This document shows positions 1 through 12,370 of a stretch of DNA of 64,000 nt, piece by piece. Source of the DNA: Ceratorhiza oryzae-sativae. Its lineage: Eukaryota; Basidiomycota; Agaricomycetes; Cantharellales; Ceratobasidiaceae. The notes below the pieces were generated by a model that was not told the origin of the DNA, ran no database searches, and saw only the letters and a program-made list of their open reading frames with translations. The position numbers and the translations under genes are program-made. The stretch spans positions 248,001 to 312,000 of the forward strand of contig JARWMV010000001.1 of assembly GCA_030998015.1 (NCBI GenBank). The letters run 5' to 3'. Within the stretch, counting starts at the first letter, position 1. Each line of letters begins with the position of its first letter.

Positions 1-134
1 ACGCCCGGACTATCAAACAAATTATCATTCGACTTAATGGGATACACCAGAAACAACAAGAGTTGCGATCATAACGCTACAATGGAAGTTTCACAACAAA
101 GATGATAGCATGCGCTTCTAGTTTATTGTAACTT

Positions 135-2107
135 CTAAGCAAATCTGACTTTTTCACCCGGACGTCCGTCCGAGAGCAACACGACGGCCTAGGCGAGCCC
201 CAATTGATCAATACGCAGACTGTATCATAGCCAAGCATTTACTTACGTATTTGCCGCTAATCTTCCAGCCCGGTTCCTCTTTATCAAGCTTCTCGGCCAG
301 CGAGTTGCTTGGGAGACCGACAACGACGTCACTCTTGATCGTCCGGAGCGAGCAGACCCGAGGTGCACCAGCCGAGTTCGCCATTGGACCGATCGCCTCT
401 TCAAACGATGTCGAGGCTGGGGCATGGCAATCATACGTCAGCTTGCGGTGGTTCAGATCGCCTTTGAAGATGACTAGATCTGATTTGGATAGGTGGAGGA
501 AAAGATCGGGCGCCTCCGAGTGCAAATCCCAGAATGTGAAACCCTGATCATACGTCAGTCCTCGTGAAAGTGATCGGCCGCACGATCGGACTAACTGTGC
601 ACCAGAACGCGTGCTGTTCATACACCCATTTGCCCTCCTTTTCGTATTGCTTCCAGCGTTTTCCCATCTCGCGCAAGCTCGTGATCTCCTCTTCGGTGGC
701 AGTTGGGAAGAGATTGCCATGGACGCACGAGTTGAGTAGCCAGTCCCAGTCCTTGCGCGTCACATCCGAGACGAACCACGCAAATCGTTTGCCATGGAAG
801 CGGACTTGAGATGCAAGCCCTGACTGGATCAAAAAGTCGGCTGTGAAAATACATTTGTCTGAGGTCGGGTGTTAAATGGGCAGGAAACTGACTTGCCATA
901 TACGCAATCACAGTAGAGCTCAAAGCCGGCATTATCGAGAACAAAGTCGACGCGCCCACCCTTCAAGCTCATCACTGAATCTGCGAGCTTGTCGAGGTCA
1001 TTCCCAAGAATATTGACCTCGGTGGCTGCAAGATGATCGCCACCAGTGGACTGAAGCTTCTTGATGTCCTCTTCAGTCATCTGTGGATTTTGGCGCGCAT
1101 AAGCGAAGGTTAATACTGAAATCCAGTTCACGCACATTGATAAGAAGACTGAGATCAGTCGAGTTACCCCATAGACAGACTTGGGTGAGTTCGCGGAAGA
1201 GAAGCCGGATAGCCTCAAGCTGGTTCGGGCCTGACGGTATATTGTGTGGGTGCACGAAACGCGTAGAGAGTTCGAAGACCGCTTGTGAAGAACGAGAGAA
1301 CGTGTCGCACTTCTGGCGGAAGAATACATCGCTGATAGAAGCCGAGATTAGGGTTGAGAAAAATGCGGGGTAAAACAATGACGTACTAGTCTTTCCAGTA
1401 CTTGCTGACGCTGAAGCACTCGTGCAAGCGACGATACTTGTACGCCTGTACTTCATGTTAATACAGTGGTCCAGCATCGTGAGCCATGGCGTACCTCGGC
1501 GAACAACCAAGGAGCCGTCATGAAATCCTTGCCCTGGAAAAACTTGGCAATCTCCTTGTTCCAGAGTGGGATATCACCCTCGCCGTCATCTACAGTCAAA
1601 CCCATTAGACAGTGGCCGTCTCGACGCACCATGGAGCTCACCAATGATGAAGCGGAGCTTGTGGTTTTCGCTCAGATCGGTCATGAGTACATCCATGCGC
1701 TCAATACACTCGATGAGGTCTACAATTAAATGTTCCTCCCACTGCTCATTGACTGTACGCCAGACGTCGTCAATGGCCTTGCCGAGGATCGTTGGGAGAC
1801 GGACCCCCATGGTGGCCTAGTGTTGCACTCGCACGTCAGTGGAATGAAACACGCGTCACAAAGGCGAAAACTGACATGGGCAAACGAATATTCATGGTAC
1901 CCACGGTATGCTGGCCAAGGCGGGTTGTTGGGGTCGATGCGCGACGGGGTACGCGGGCCCTACGACAAGATAAGAGCGGTCAGGGACAGATCAGCACCGG
2001 TGCTCGTCGTCACCCACCACAGCTTTGATCTCGCCCTTGGGCGGGAGGTTCTCGAGCTTGAGAGTGCGGCGAGGGCGGGGGGCAGCAGGCTCAGATGCGG
2101 TGGCCAT
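135..2107 (-). CDS. DUF89/ARMT1-like damage-control phosphatase
   Basis: Metal-dependent phosphatase of the DUF89 (ARMT1/YMR027W) family, which hydrolyses damaged or surplus sugar phosphates such as fructose-1-phosphate; a protein-glutamate methyltransferase role has also been proposed for ARMT1. The N-terminal part reads RIDPNNPPWPAYRGYHEYSF. The middle carries VDFVLDNAGFELYCD, the family's metal-site Asp/Asn region. The C-terminal part carries KSDLVIFKGDLNHRKL and LRTIKSDVVVGL. About eight exons join in phase. The last exon (135-188) supplies AVVLLSDGRPGEKVRFA and a TAG stop, which fits the family C-terminus. The intron at 841-896 has a GC donor (GCAAGT) and normal AG acceptor. The start is the ATG at 2107 (MATASEPAAPRPRR). 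Family assignment is firm; the exact substrate is not visible. Confidence 0.88.
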
Positions 2108-2825
2108 GGTCGTCAATGGGCAGGAGAGTGGTGGCCACAATCAGGAGCGACGCCGCCCATATTTATCCAAGTCACGGGAAACTGACGTCACGCACATCCA
2201 TCGATACTCCAACGCAAATATCATTGCAAATGCGCTTCTCACATGCATACAATCGACTCGAGGCTCTCATGACGTCTGTATCGCGCCCATAATCTTCCGC
2301 CGTTTGTCCCGATTCGGCAGCCGACGGCACTGTGAGCCCATTTTCATGCGGGGTTTGGGTTGACGATGTGTCCGAAATTTGTCAACACATGATTCTCCAA
2401 CTCGTCCTTTTCGTTCGAGGGGCTACAATTACGTATGGTTTTTCGCTGATCCTCGTTTTTCCATGCTCCCCCGCTGACGTGCATGAATATGGGGTATCAA
2501 TTTTTTTGAAATCTCAGTTTACTCGGAGTTACTTTGGCTGATGAGATCATGGCATTTGGTGATTGCTCTGCCAAGCCCTGCCACAATCAATCAGAGACTT
2601 GCCGATGCGATGGGGGTGCATGCTATGATTGGCTCGCCGTGAACGCGAAACACATCGCCGAGTCCCTATTTCATGCCGAGCCACCTAGTCGAAAAAAGGG
2701 GGCCGATTCCACGGCCCCACAACCCCACCTCGCACAGAGCGCGCAGTACCTTTTTCGCAAAAGCAGTTCAAAAACCGACTCGGGGTGCACATTCCGGGTT
2801 ACTCTGTTCGGCATGCATTTGCTGC

Positions 2826-2894
2826 CGAGCCACCGTGCTTCGAACACGGCGATACTTTAGCTGCGCTGTTACCGCCGTTGAGATGCTGTGCTCG
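2826..2894 (-). other. degenerate tRNA-like sequence
   Basis: On the minus strand the segment has a perfect 5-bp T-arm (CCGTG, loop TTCGAAG, CACGG) containing a good Pol III box B (GTTCGAAGC). It is followed by TGGCTCG, whose outer five bases can pair with CGAGC at the other end. The D and anticodon arms do not fold properly and the total is 69 bases, shorter than a normal tRNA. It may be a tRNA relic or SINE head; it is not called as a functional tRNA. Confidence 0.2.
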
Positions 2895-3536
2895 ATATAT
2901 CTAAATCTTGCGGCGTATAACATGTTCAAGTGTCTTAATATGGCAAGGACAATCGGTCTATATTCTTGTGAAGCCATACATCTGATCGATTGTCATCGGG
3001 TCCCCCGAATCTCAGAGTCTAATTGGCTGGAGAAAATCGATGCGAAGGAAGAGATCTCCCGCAAGTCTGCTCGATTGTCCAAATCTTTATCACGCGCTAG
3101 CTTATCGCGATAGCCCATACACATTCTATTTACAAGACCTACACTTAGTCAACATGCGGCAAACTCATGCCTGCTACTTCTGACCATTATTCAGGGGTTA
3201 CGTGCCGGCGCCGAGAGAGATAGCATGCCACGTGAATTCATTTATCCTGTTTCAGCCACCGATTTGCTATTGAGCATTCTTGGACACTTGTATCGTATGC
3301 ATTAGTCTCTCGGAAACTGTGGCGCTGCAAAAGCTCTGTTTGCTGTGTCGTGTAATCGTGTCATCTCACAGGTTTGTCACCATGTGATTCCATTCGTGCC
3401 CTCTCACTACTGGTCCAACTTTGCTCCCTACGACATGGTACCGATATTTTTGACCACTTTGAACATGAAAGGACCTCACTGCTGGATGTATGCGCAGTGA
3501 ACTATATAGATGTCAATATTCTGGTGTAGTATAAGC

Positions 3537-3730
3537 GTATTTAAACAGGCGTATATGTAATATGCAGCGTCCGTAGGGCTATACTGCTGTAGATACGATA
3601 CGAGGCAATGCATCAAGTGCGAATAGCTACGCGGTACAGATCGCAGCGGCGCATAAGCGCCATCATCACAGTCACGTCATGGCTAGACATCAATCAGCGA
3701 GTCTTATCGTGCGTACAGACAACACTCACC
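3537..3730 (+). repeat. dispersed repeat, copy 1
   Basis: About 190 bases align at roughly three-quarters identity with 18974-19167 in the same orientation. Shared blocks include GAGGCAATGCATCAA, GTACAGATCG, CATCATCACAG, ATCAATCAGCGAGTCTTAT and GTGCGTACAGACAACA. No coding potential or terminal repeats are visible. It could be an old LTR or MITE fragment. Confidence 0.6.
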
Positions 3731-4804
3731 CCTGACCGCCTGCTCATTTGAAATACAAGAAATATCTTCAAGTATCTGGGGCCGAGTGAAAAGTTTATAT
3801 TAAGTAGAGTGAGACATGTGTCGTTATCACTGTGTGCATACACAGTGGCCCACGTCGCGAATTGCGAATGGGAGATTAAAGAGCAGTCGAAGGTGGCAAG
3901 TTTACCACTCCTCACTTACTTACGACCATGCAACGCAAACCAGAGTGTTCGACCTCGCATGATTCTGAGGACGTACAGCTCCTACCATCGAGCAAGTAGT
4001 ATATTGTCGCCCATTGGAATATCTATAGACAAAATCAGGTATAGACCAAGCTGCAAAGTCAAGGTTTTGTCTGCTCAACGCACTATTGCTACACATGTAC
4101 TGTACACCGTGCGACAAAATTTTCGTCATATGTATACCATTTGCACACCACTACACCTAGCTCCGTGCGCACACGCTCGCAGCGCTGTACGAATGAGTTT
4201 CTGGTGAGGGCCATAGGTCAGTCATTCGAAGGTATAATACAGTCGGATGAGGAGGATTCCCACTAGATCGCGCGCAGACGAGCGCGTTCTGTGAACAGGC
4301 CAGCCTCATATGATCCCGTTTACCAAGATTGTTTTGATTGTTTCGGGAGCATTTTTCGGGCATTTGGGTCGCTCTTCTCCAATTAACTCACCAACCAATC
4401 ATTAGAATGATGCAAAGGTGTAGCGATGTGTACTATGCCCAGATGGGGCTGGTCTAATTGATTAAACCTTTCCGATCGATGATCTCATTATGCTCTAACT
4501 CAAATTGGTATTAAGCTCTATTTAATCATCCAGTCAAGATTGCTACAGCCTGCCCGGCAATGAAGAATGTTCATGCCCAAGAAAGTCTGTGGATGGATTC
4601 TTCCGTAGCTCTGAAGCTTCTCGACCCAATGGCCACCAATGATGATGCGCAAGTACCTGGGCTCTGACGCCATACGCACAGGGAGCAGCTCAATGCAAGG
4701 CGGGCTGAGCAGTTCAAGCTTCTTTTCGTCGGCTGGGTTTGTCGTATTGTGAGGCCTCTCTATTCTTAGAGGTCGAGATCGTAGCTGAAGTACAAAGCTC
4801 GAGA

Positions 4805-4812
4805 TATATAAA
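4805..4812 (+). promoter_or_regulatory. TATA box of the small secreted gene
   Basis: TATATAAA lies about 100 bases upstream of the ATG at 4909, with a CA/CT-rich presumptive leader between them. This spacing fits a basidiomycete TATA promoter of a highly expressed secreted-protein gene. Confidence 0.5.
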
Positions 4813-4908
4813 TCGTGGTCTCTTGAGTGTATCAGTCCCAAGTCCTCTGGCTTACTCAAAGTCTTGTCACAACCAACTACCATAATCACACCCTAGCTTT
4901 ACTATATT

Positions 4909-5365
4909 ATGCGCATTATTACTCTTGCGTCCATCACTGCCTTTTGCGGGATTTCTGCTGCCGCTCCTGTAGGTTTTATTGCTGGGTGTTCTTTATCCTC
5001 ATCTCGCTGACTTTATGTACAGCGCCCTGCTGCGGGTTCTCCCAAAATGCAGGTGACAAACTAAGAGGTATGCTCTTCTTCACGGTCTTGACATCGAGGA
5101 ATACCCATTGTGAGTTGACTCGTCCTAGAAGCGGGCCGAGTTCAACCTCCTGAATGCGTCATTCACATTTACTTTCCCAACCAACGCATTCACATTCGAA
5201 TTCCCATCTCCAACTGATACCTTTACGACCATGAACCCTCCCAGTTCGCCCACGTTGGCAGGCTTGATCGGGGAGAATGCATCGATCTCCATTCACATCG
5301 ATTTGCCTGATTCTACGAGTTCTCGCCCTACGAGCTCGGCTTCTATCTACTCTATGGCTGGCTAG
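4909..5365 (+). CDS. small secreted protein with dibasic KR site
   Basis: Three exons (4909-4968, 5023-5052, 5129-5365) join in phase 0 into about 108 residues. Exon 1 encodes a clear signal peptide, MRIITLASITAFCGISAAAP, with AXA-type cleavage. Exon 2 is only ten codons (RPAAGSPKMQ). Exon 3 starts with KR, a candidate Kex2 processing site, followed by AEFNLLN, then a Phe/Thr-rich stretch (FTFTFPTNAFTFEFPS) and a Ser/Thr/Pro-rich tail. It has no cysteines in the predicted mature part. Introns are 54 and 76 bases with GT..AG ends. A TATA box lies upstream. I do not recognise the family. The signal peptide, in-phase splicing and promoter argue for a real gene; a secreted peptide or effector-like role is only inference. 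Confidence 0.55.
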
Positions 5366-5676
5366 TCTCATGTGATAGGGGAGTTGAGCCTTCGCTGCAT
5401 TTTCTTGAATTCTATGATTAGCTGCCCGACGCATGATTTTTGAAAGAAGTGAATAAAAGAATAATGAATTCAGTTAAATTGAATCACGGTGTTTGCCTGT
5501 GCGTTCGGTAATCCCCGATGCTGGCTATGTTTGTGGCACGTGGGGAGGCGGTGCGGGCAAAGAACAGCACTGGGCGCTTGTCTAAATTGGAGTTGATGTT
5601 CCATCGGTAAAACCGTGATGGCCGGGGTTGACTGGGCTGGGAGTATACACGCATTCGTGACAACGACCAGCCAGCC

Positions 5677-8600
5677 ATGATGGACTGGATTGCCCCTCTT
5701 CGCCTAGCACGTTCAGTGAGCGTATCCAAGCCCAAGCCCAAGCCTAAGCCCAAACCCAAGCCCAAGTTCAACAACAAGCCTGATCCCTCTGCCACCAAAC
5801 CAGCAGAATTGCCAGACTTGACCCGGCTTGTCACAATAATCGAACACATAAAAGGCGGAGGGCATGCTGATATCAAAAAGTGAGTAGCGTCGCTATCTAG
5901 AACTGCTTCCACTCATCTCTCTCGTCGAGAGCAAGATTAAAAGAGAAGAATGGACACAGGGTACGTTGTTGGAAGGACAGGTCCAGCCGTTTGCAAACTT
6001 GGGACCTCAATAGATTGTCGCCATCAAGATGATTCGACGTTCGGAGCTGGCAACGAGGATTGTTCATCTCGAAATGAAAATGTGGGATAGAGCAAGTGGC
6101 CACGAGAATGTTGTTCGTCTCCTAGGGAAATATCTCGACAACAGCGGATTTCCCTCAATGATCGCAGAGTATTGTGAGCAAGGAGACTTACTTTCGGTAT
6201 GTTTCTCATGTGTTGTAATTCGTTTGTCTCGTGGCACTCATGTAAACTCAGTATACCTTCAATGTGGCGCGATTCAACTACAAGGATCTTGTATGTACTT
6301 GCTAGTTGGATGAGAACACGTCTCAGACGCCAAATAGCTTCTAGATATTCTCAAGGGATTGAAGCATGTTCATGGCTTAAACCTTGCCCATGGGGATCTC
6401 AAGCCGGTATGATATTAGTTGTTTTCGAGGGGGCGTTTCTCTTACTCCTATGAACTATGAAGGAGAACATTGTCCTCACGACACTCAACCATCGCCTGAC
6501 GGCCAAAATATGCGACTTCGGGAGCGCTCGTGACCTCTCGACACCCAATCGTACCTCGCTTGAATACACGTCCACTGCGCTATACCGGAGCCCCGAACTG
6601 AGTAACGAGCAGGAAGAACTCCCGGCACCCTCTTTTAAGGCTGATATATGGGCATTTGGCTGCGTTGCTTTTGTGGTAGGTATTTCGTATGACATATGTA
6701 CTTATCTCGGGGATTCAAACAAATCTTTCTCCGACTTAGATGCTATGCAAAAAGTTGCCTTATCACTGGGTCAAAAACCGATGGACAATTGACATATTTA
6801 TTGCCTCGAATAAACCTCCATACGCTGAGGAAGATAAATGGCCCGACTCGGCTCTGCGGCACATCGTTCAAAGCTGTTGGTGTGACGAGGATAGGCGTCC
6901 CAATGCCGACGCGTTACTTCGCATGTTAGCTACTCCCTCTCGAACTTCTCCAAGGGGATCAAAACCCCCGGCCTATTCGACGCCTCCTCGTCCAGTTATT
7001 GTACCAATGCCGGGCATGCCTCCTACTGCGGCACCTCCGTATATCCCTCACGTCCCCGATAGACCTAGAATTGTACACTCCTATTCTTCTGGCCGCTCTG
7101 TTGTTCTGCCAGCTGATTCAGCTTCAATCCGGGATCAACGTCGTTCTCCGATGCGAAGGGCCAGCCCGCCAATCTATGGATCCTCGGGGCCGCAGGTTAT
7201 TCGAATCGTTTCGCCACCAATAAAGCATTCAGCTCCGCAGGTTATTCGGGCCCATAGCTACAGGCCCAACCTACCACAAGTCCAGACTGGGACAGCTTTC
7301 GAAGAATATATAGACGAGCAAAGTGAGCATGGCACGTTTCTCAATACCTATATCGAATACTCATGAACGTCTCGCTTGCGATTTTGGTGCTGACCCAACT
7401 TGCCGCCACTGGTTTTCACCAGGGCCTTTAGGATCTCCTGCTCCCAGACGCCTCGCTAGATCAAGACGATCAAGGTCTCATTCTCCGCCCGTTATTCGAG
7501 TTGGTGGCCCCGCCTTGGCGTCTCTTTCTTTTATCAGCGAAACATCCGAATCAACTTCACGCTCAAGATCTCCACGGATTATTACTGTCGGCAATGCACT
7601 TTCCAGAAGCTCTAGGTCTCGCCACTCTCGCTCTGTCTCGCCAACGCGTATCATTAAAGTTGGCGGCCCTTCAGCTCAATCACAAACACCCTCTGCATCG
7701 TCTCCTTCTCCGAGCCACATCATCTCGAATTTTTCGCCCCCACCAATGCGCCGAGAGTCCTTAGGATCACCCGCGGAGACACTTGGGTCTATGGCTTCGG
7801 CTATACCCGATACCATAGATATACCTACAGCCCAGGAAGGGGCCTTGGGTCCTCGGCCGCGTCCGATCAGTCTCTACCCCGAACCGTCAATCTCAGAGGA
7901 AGCATTGAGCTTGGAATCTGTTGTACCCGTCGCTTGGGCGCCTATAACGAGAAGGAGCCGTTCTCGCTCGCCGTACGCGATTGAAGCACCCAGCCCTCTG
8001 CCTATTACCCTCTTGCCATCAAGGCGGTCCCGATCTCGTAGTCCTAGTGTCCGCGCCGCACCCCAATCTCGGTCCCCTAGCGCCGATATTGAGGAGCGCC
8101 TTCGGGCAGCTCGAGGCGAGAGCGAGCGACATCGGAGACGTCGTCGCGATCGTGAGAGAACCATTAATATCAACATTAATCTCACAATCAGTTCCGAAGG
8201 TCGAGTACGAGTAGGCTCTCCGAGAAGCCCGAATGCTACAACGCAAAGGTACAATATTCGCCACAGAGTTGAACTTCCTCGCCAGACGTCCGAGGTCGGA
8301 TCCCCGATTCAGATCCAAATACCTACGATGAGAAGTGGTTCTGTAAGGGCGCACTCCAGCCATCGCCTGACCGCCCCGGTCATAGTTCAACCCACCCTCC
8401 AAGAGTCGACTGATGCTTCATATTCATCAGACATCCTCCGAGGCTCCGCTGCGGTGCCGGGGTCAGATCGTAGGGTCGTTCGCCCTGGCTCCCAGGTCCT
8501 AGTCTCTGATCCAAGCGAGACAGCATTTCTGCATCAAGAAGATTACACATCTATTCGCTGGTGAGTAGGTATGCTAGCGCTTAAGCTTAGGTGACTTACA

Positions 8601-10892
8601 TGCGGGCTCAGTGTCATGATGGATGGCCGAAAAGTGTGTTTGTTCCTTACGAGGATTGTCCAAATCTAACCCAAGCCGAAAAGGTTGTACAAAAACGGGT
8701 TCGACAGTCGATTTTGAGGAGGGATGCTAACCCCGGTTCATTCTACCTCAACTATGTGGGTCAAATCCGTCCCCGATGTAACAACAAATTCTGATTGTTT
8801 TCGGTTCAAGGGCCGAGACATGCTCCTTCTGAAGCATGACCACTTGGTGGAGATATTAGACGGGTTTCAGCAAAGGCCCACAGGTTTATCGACATTATCC
8901 ATGGAATACTACCCCACGGATCTGCTTAGTGTAAGCTGTTGGAGGTTCCTGTGGATGCCTGTCAAACCTCATGCTGTCGCATAGTACCGAGAAAACCTAG
9001 ACCATCAAAACCAGCTTAGAGTGGTATGTGTGTACTATGTGTTCCTGAGAGACTACTGACCGCGCACCTTTAGTTCTGCGAAATCCTGGAAGGCCTGAAC
9101 GCTCTGCACACCTCAGACCCACCGATTGCGCACCAGTGTTTGAAAGCCGTAAGTGGTCACATATATTTCATCTGACCATCCTGAGCTGTGTCTTTGGTCG
9201 CAAGTCAAACATCATGATCGACGGGAGTGGTTCAGTCAAGCTCAGCTTGATGAATTCAGAACCATACGTTGCCTTTGCGACTCGGTCAACCCCAAGCCTG
9301 TCTTATTCCTCGGACTGGCCCATCACCTCCCGATGGTGGAGCCCCGATATTTACAGAGACAGGACAGCGATCTCGCGGGTTGAAAACGATATTTGGGCTT
9401 TCGGATGCGTTATGTTGGAGGTGAGTTATTTGATAGTTTTGGTTGAAACATTTTAGTGAGGTCATGTAGGTCCTTACTGGGAAAGCTCCTTACTCAACCT
9501 TCCAGCCGGGCCCTGATCTAGCCTATCATATCTTGGGTGGTAATACCCCGGACTCAGGTATACGACGGCCATCCAGGCAGAAGTTATGGAAGGACGTGCG
9601 GCGGTGTTGGGTTACCTCACGCCCAACTGCTACCGTTTTACTTGAATTAATGTGCGATCACCTTTCAAGGAGGCTTCTGAAAGATGTCCCGGACCTTACT
9701 GGCAAGGTTGCTCGAGAGATGAATCCGTTTGTACGAGGTTATTCTGCGGACATTTATGGGTAAATTTTCTTCACAACAAACGGGTCTGGTGCACTGACCT
9801 TTCTCCCTTTGACAGCGGAGTTTGCACTGATCGTACCACTCACATCGCCCAAAAATCTGTAAGCTAAGCTTATTTCCTTCCGTGCCCCCTAAATGATTTA
9901 TCCGCATATTACTAGGTCGTGGTTAAGCACGTTATGCCGAATCATACTGCCCAGAAATCGGTGAGTATCGAGGATTTGGGGAACCAGCCACACGATCTGA
10001 AAAATGGTCCCAGAAATTTCTATTATGGTTGAGCGATTGCGTACAAAACAGAACCCGATTCATTCATCCCAACATATGTCAGCTTCAAGGCGTGATGTAC
10101 TCAGCGAAGCTAGGACCTCTTCTCATTTACGACCGCTGCCCTGGAGGTAATCTGACCGATGTAAGGGAATCTGGCCAATTTCTAAAGATCTCTTGGGCTA
10201 AAGATACGTTTAGTATCTGCGAACAAAAGGACATTCGCTGCAGTTCAAGGAACGACTCAGAATTGTAAGCTCGTGTGCTTTGTTCGTCGGGTTTATTTAT
10301 AATGAATTCAATTTAGATGTCTGGGATCCTGGATGCTCTTGTCCATTTGCATAACGAGCAGGAAATTGCATGGGGAGATGTACACCCAGTAAGTCATTAT
10401 ACTATCGTATCAGCTGTATGCTGATCGAATTCATTCAGGGCAATATTGTTCTTGACGAAGGCGGAAATCCAAAACTATGTGGGTTGGGACCTCGCCCCTC
10501 GCTGGACCACGAAGCAGCTTCGAAAGGAGATTTATCGCTTATTCGCTACTTTGGGCCGGAGCGATATCTACCCGAGGCTACCCTACCAGACAAAGCGACA
10601 GACATATGGGCTTTTGGCTGTTTGATTGTCAAGGTAAGATAGGGTACCATTTATCTAGGCGCAAATTCCTCATATGCCTCTTCAGATCCTAAGTGGTCAT
10701 GATCCTTACCGAGAAGCACGAACAGCATGCGGCGTCATTCGAGCAGTGGCGAGTGGGCAGCGGCCGTACGAACAGTCAGATTGTGAAAACTTGCCTTTGT
10801 GGTATATGGCTTCGTCTTGCTGGGCCGAAGGGTTGCTTCAACGACCGGTAGTAACAAGTCTTGCGAGGCGCATTGAGAAAATTCGGACTTGA
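5677..10892 (+). CDS. triple kinase-fold protein (active kinase, SR-rich linker, two pseudokinases)
   Basis: A chain of in-phase exons encodes three protein-kinase folds. After a KP repeat near the N-terminus, domain 1 (to about 6950) has GGGHADIKK, VAIKMIRR (beta-3 Lys), AEYCEQGDL hinge, HGDLKPEN catalytic loop, CDFG and SPE, so it looks active. An intron at 5880-5935 (acceptor CAAG) restores the N-lobe frame. A Pro/Ser/Arg-rich linker with many RSRSRSP motifs spans about 6950-8560. The 8561-8611 intron links it in phase to domain 2 (8612-9760), where HRD is HQC and DFG is SLM. Domain 3 (9820-10892) keeps VVVKHV and WGDVHPGN but has GLG for DFG and GPE for APE. Two adjacent genes remain possible if the 8561 intron is not used. 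Substrates are unknown. Confidence 0.72.
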
Positions 10893-12084
10893 AAAACTTT
10901 AGTGGCTGTTTGCCGCAGCCTGCGAAGGCACACAGCCCAGTCTTGGCCGTAGGGTTCGCGGGCGACCTATGGCGCGACCCGTTTCCTTCCTTTTAACACC
11001 GTCGCGAGCCCCACCTCCGACTCCTCCTCGCCGCCACCACTCGCTAAGTTTGTGCCTCGTTCTCTACGTGCTCGTCTGCTTTTTTCCGGCTCGCCATCCC
11101 ATTTCCTCCCTTCTCCGTCCGCATACGCGCAGCGAATCGCCATAACAAGACACGCCAGGGTGTTTTAATCGCTGACCGCGACTCCCCACTCCCTCCGGTA
11201 CGCCAGCCCACCATCCCCACCCGCAAGTTCGCTCGCGTCTCGGCGCCCCGGGTTTCCCTCCCCCCCCTTCCGGCCTGGACGACGCCGGTCGGATTCTTCA
11301 CCTCTTTTAACACATACCATAAGCCCTATTGCCAATGTACAGAATACTTGTATGCGCGACATGGCGCATTTCCCTTATCTATACTAATTTCGCCCAGGTT
11401 CGTGCCTCCCGGGAGCCAAATATGTCCGAAGGGTAAAATGTTCTTGTTCCCTGGTTCTAGTGTTCATCTGTATTTGAACTGTATGGTTAGCTATAGACCG
11501 CTGTATATTTTCAACAAACCTTGGCTCTGTAATTCAGATCGTTACGTGATTGTTAAAATCAACGACACTGAATATCGCACATACTCGAGATCCCCAGGCA
11601 CAAGGCTCGGCCCAGGGACATGCTTTGGACCCAGATATCCAGATAGACAACCTTTTATATGATATTTACCATAATCGACTAGCCCAGCAAGGCTCATTTT
11701 ACAATCCAAACTAAATTACCACACCTTTACACACCACTTCACTGAGCCCGGCACCATAACCGCATAACCGCCCCCTGGACTGCCCAGTAGCATGCTTAGA
11801 CGCGCACTCTGACACTCAACTGTTTAGCTTCAAGCTCAGGGAGTGTGAACCGATACTTGAATCCACTATAGGCTGCCCCCTCCACTAGCTATTCCACTAT
11901 CCCTCCAAAATTACGCATCGGCGGTGGCTGCAAATGCAAACTCTGGTTGACATTGCCCCAAACGCTCGTAGCCAAGCCGCCCTATCTCCTGCATATCTTG
12001 GCTGCTCAGACAAAAAATTGGCATCTCGGGACGACGAACAAAAACTAGACCTAGGCGATTAGCAAAGTTGAATAAGGCAAGTGA
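10893..12084. other. non-coding spacer
   Basis: GC-rich around 10900-11300 and AT-richer after that. No domain, signal peptide or spliced gene is evident. Open frames on the minus strand at 11044-11362 are Arg/Gly-rich and look like composition artefacts. Confidence 0.5.
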
Positions 12085-12370
12085 GCATTTAGCTGCTTGA
12101 TTGTCAGGGCAAGGCGCAATTATATTGCCGTCGAGATAAACTGCTTATATGCGTCTTCAGATCCTGAGTGGTTGTGACCCGCACCAAGAAGTACGAACGG
12201 CCTGTGGGGTGATTGAGGCCGTAACGGGCGAGAAGCGACCATATGAGCAGTCGGACTGCGAGGATTTACCCGTGTGGTATATACCCTCATCTTGCTGGGC
12301 TGAAGAGTTGCCTCAGAGACCGGTCACAACCAGCCTTGTAAGGCGCATCAAGAAAATTCAGACCTAAAAG
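12085..12370 (+). pseudogene. decayed duplicate of the last exon of the triple kinase gene
   Basis: The segment aligns with 10605-10892. Its open part (12149-12367) encodes LQILSGCDPHQEVRTACGVI and continues through YEQSDCE, SSCWAEE and RIKKIQT, closely matching the C-terminus of the kinase gene. The homology runs upstream through the intron into the previous exon, ending near AGCTGCTTGATTGTCAG. The donor there is changed from GTAAG to GCAAG and the rest of the kinase domain is absent. It looks like a truncated tandem duplication. Confidence 0.75.

Larger units (their letters stand above)
2108..4804. other. gene-poor stretch
   Basis: No frame here shows a recognisable domain or a convincing spliced gene. 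The stretch holds a degenerate tRNA-like fold at 2826-2894 and one copy of a dispersed repeat at 3537-3730, listed separately. Other open frames are short and without family resemblance. Confidence 0.5.

Noticed and set aside
5860..6020. Apparent frameshift in the N-lobe of the first kinase domain
   Set aside because: An intron from 5880 to acceptor CAAG plus a GTACGT..AATAG intron gives KKLKEKNGHRIVAIK in frame.
7874..8402. Arg-rich minus-strand frames opposite the SR linker
   Set aside because: They are the antisense of RSRSP repeats. The plus-strand frame is continuous with the kinase exons.
11044..11362. Gly/Arg-rich minus-strand frames
   Set aside because: GC-rich composition alone keeps them open. 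No start context, introns or domain.
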